A stretch of 6,687 bases of DNA from assembly GCA_902826385.1 (NCBI GenBank), contig CADEEU010000209.1, positions 1 through 6,687 on the forward strand. The letters are read 5' to 3'. The DNA is from an uncultured Acidobacteriota bacterium (GTDB lineage Bacteria > Acidobacteriota > Blastocatellia > Pyrinomonadales > Pyrinomonadaceae). The position numbers were made by a program, and so were the translations under genes. The notes under the pieces were generated by a model. It had not been told where the DNA came from, searched no databases, and saw nothing but the letters and a program-made list of their open reading frames with translations. Each line of letters begins with the position of its first letter. Position 1 is the stretch's first letter. Below, in pieces: positions 6,301-6,687 of the stretch.

Positions 6301-6687
6301 CCTTGCCGAAGATCGATTCAAAGTTCTTTGCGGCGGTCAACGCTTTATCGTCGTTTCCGCTGCCAAGATAGTGTCCGATCGAGCCGCTGCCTCCGCCGGA
6401 AAGAGCGATCAACCCGGAACTATATTCCGCCAGCAGGTCGAGATCGATCCTCGGCTTATGATGAAAACCGTCGGTAAATGCTTTTGAGGACAGTCGGACG
6501 AGGTTCTGATATCCGGTCAGATCGCGCGCGAGCAAGACAAGATTGTAGTAAGGCCGTTCGCCAGCACTTACAGACGAACTTGCTTCCGACAGGCTCGTAG
6601 ATGCGACAAACGCCTCGTAACCCAATATCGGCCTCACGCCCGCCGATCTCATTTTGCTGTAAAAGGACACGGCCCCGTACATATTGC
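3305..6687 (-). CDS. dnaE: DNA polymerase III subunit alpha, 5' end outside the window
   Basis: This is the replicative polymerase of the Pol III holoenzyme. About 1126 residues are visible; the frame stays open to the right edge and the first codons read N-M-Y-G-A-V, the usual GNMYGAV, so roughly 50-60 N-terminal residues (including the HLHxHS motif) are missing. Numbering from the Met at 6682, the PHP domain runs to about 185. The catalytic region has GPGRGSAAGSLVAYVLGI (333-350) and MPDIDIDF (373-380), with likely catalytic D377 and D379. A third Asp is D531 in KMDFLGL. Also present are RHTSVHAAGVV (483-493) and YSLGEADMMRRAMGKK (667-682). After the helix-hairpin-helix region (FGLSAIKGIG, 799-808) comes a clamp-binding motif QSDLF at 892-896, then an OB domain (about 965-1040) and a C-terminal tail. 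This is the DnaE1 type, not PolC or DnaE2. It is likely cotranscribed with accA. Confidence 0.97.
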   Translation of the reverse strand, partial: NMYGAVSFYSKMRSAGVRPILGYEAFVASTSLSEASSSVSAGERPYYNLVLLARDLTGYQNLVRLSSKAFTDGFHHKPRIDLDLLAEYSSGLIALSGGGSGSIGHYLGSGNDDKALTAAKNFESIFGKGNFYLEMLDHGLDEQTEQIRRTVKLSRSTGIPIVAGNDARYLLEADARAHEVMLCIGEGRTARPGGELNNGSSKYYVRSASEMWDLFGSELPEALNNTLEIAQSCILDLAIDDQNLVLPHYPIPKDSNCKTLAEYFELQVANGFEERRRTMLLPMQETGKLKYDLEAYQKRLDREVQVIEGMGYEGYFLIVWDFIKYAVEKGIPVGPGRGSAAGSLVAYVLGITGIDPLQYDLLFERFLNPERVSMPDIDIDFCIRGRGEVINHVTELYGRESVCQIITFGTMASRAAIKDVGRALNMPYGDVERIAKFIPPPERGRNISISQALERVPELKNAVETDPRIKDLVNIALRLEGCARHTSVHAAGVVISPKELHEIVPVAMSAKNELTSQYPMGDLEKVGMLKMDFLGLTTLTIIQDCLNAMKERAGIEIDWNSIPLNDEKTMELFREGRTDAVFQFESSGMQDICRKMGPGELEDLSALNALYRPGPIDGGMIPDFIARFRGEKKVKYLVKEMEEILSNTYGVLVYQEQIMQLAQKLAGYSLGEADMMRRAMGKKKREAMAKEELKFTEGAVKNGIPKDKADEIFKLMAQFADYGFNRSHSIAYAYLAFQTGYLKAHYPAYFFAAVLSHEADDSAKVYKYSNELRSMGLQMLPPDINESEHGFTPFPEAVRFGLSAIKGIGMSTISSIVAARAEGKFDSVFDFVSRIDQGSVNKRALESLITSGAFDSLMSEETTSNEWRARHFAAIDDALGYAQKVWNDKKSGQSDLFGGGGGDELTSSFELPKTEPWTQAEMSRSEKAALGFYLSAHPLDEYKGILEGLKIKTLADQESITPGDTLTLAGIVSAAQIKYSKKGNRFCIFRLEDQSAGVKCLVWAEAFGKYGEWIKDGSLLIVEGRVESTEGTEITLIVNEVRSLADAESGNAKRLSIALPSNDIDENYLFDLMSLLGQTRGTCEVSIEVPVNGVSVEIETQALRVKGSGNLEAALRAKGCSVAWHL

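Noticed and set aside
1..6687. Defence system, mobile element, CRISPR array or RNA gene
   Set aside because: No transposase, integrase, terminal repeats, spaced direct repeats or tRNA-like folds were seen. All gaps between genes are under 160 bases and hold only promoters, leaders and terminators.

Overview
This window looks like an ordinary stretch of bacterial core chromosome of moderate GC content. It carries an end fragment of a ribosomal-protein acetyltransferase (RimI type), a small YdcH/DUF465 protein, an exported PQQ-type beta-propeller protein, single-stranded DNA-binding protein (ssb), acetyl-CoA carboxylase carboxyltransferase alpha (accA) and most of the DNA polymerase III alpha subunit (dnaE). 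The protein flavour and gene mix would fit Acidobacteriota (Blastocatellia-like), but that is an impression from the translations and not a tested placement. There are no RNA genes, mobile elements, CRISPR arrays or phage genes.

Layout. At 1-284 (+) is the C-terminal half of a RimI-like GNAT gene that enters from the left edge and looks damaged in its first ~70 bases. A good sigma-70-like promoter (304-333) then precedes the small DUF465 gene (412-642, +). A hairpin with T-runs on both sides (666-694) ends this gene and also the convergent propeller gene (695-1816, -). The propeller gene and ssb (1973-2443, +) are divergent, with facing promoter candidates packed into about 50 bp. ssb converges on accA (2460-3317, -) with only 16 bp between the stop codons, and a perfect 9-bp inverted repeat inside the end of accA may end ssb transcription. 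accA starts inside the last codons of dnaE (3305-6687, -), whose 5' end lies beyond the right edge.

Function. dnaE and ssb belong to the replisome, and the dnaE-accA pair is a widespread arrangement that links DNA replication to the first step of fatty acid synthesis. RimI modifies ribosomal protein bS18. The propeller protein is predicted to be exported and its role is unknown. I found no convincing new system. The points most worth a second look are the disrupted rimI end, the regular seven-repeat propeller with one cysteine at each end, the loss of metal ligands in the DnaE PHP domain, and the terminator-like repeat inside accA.
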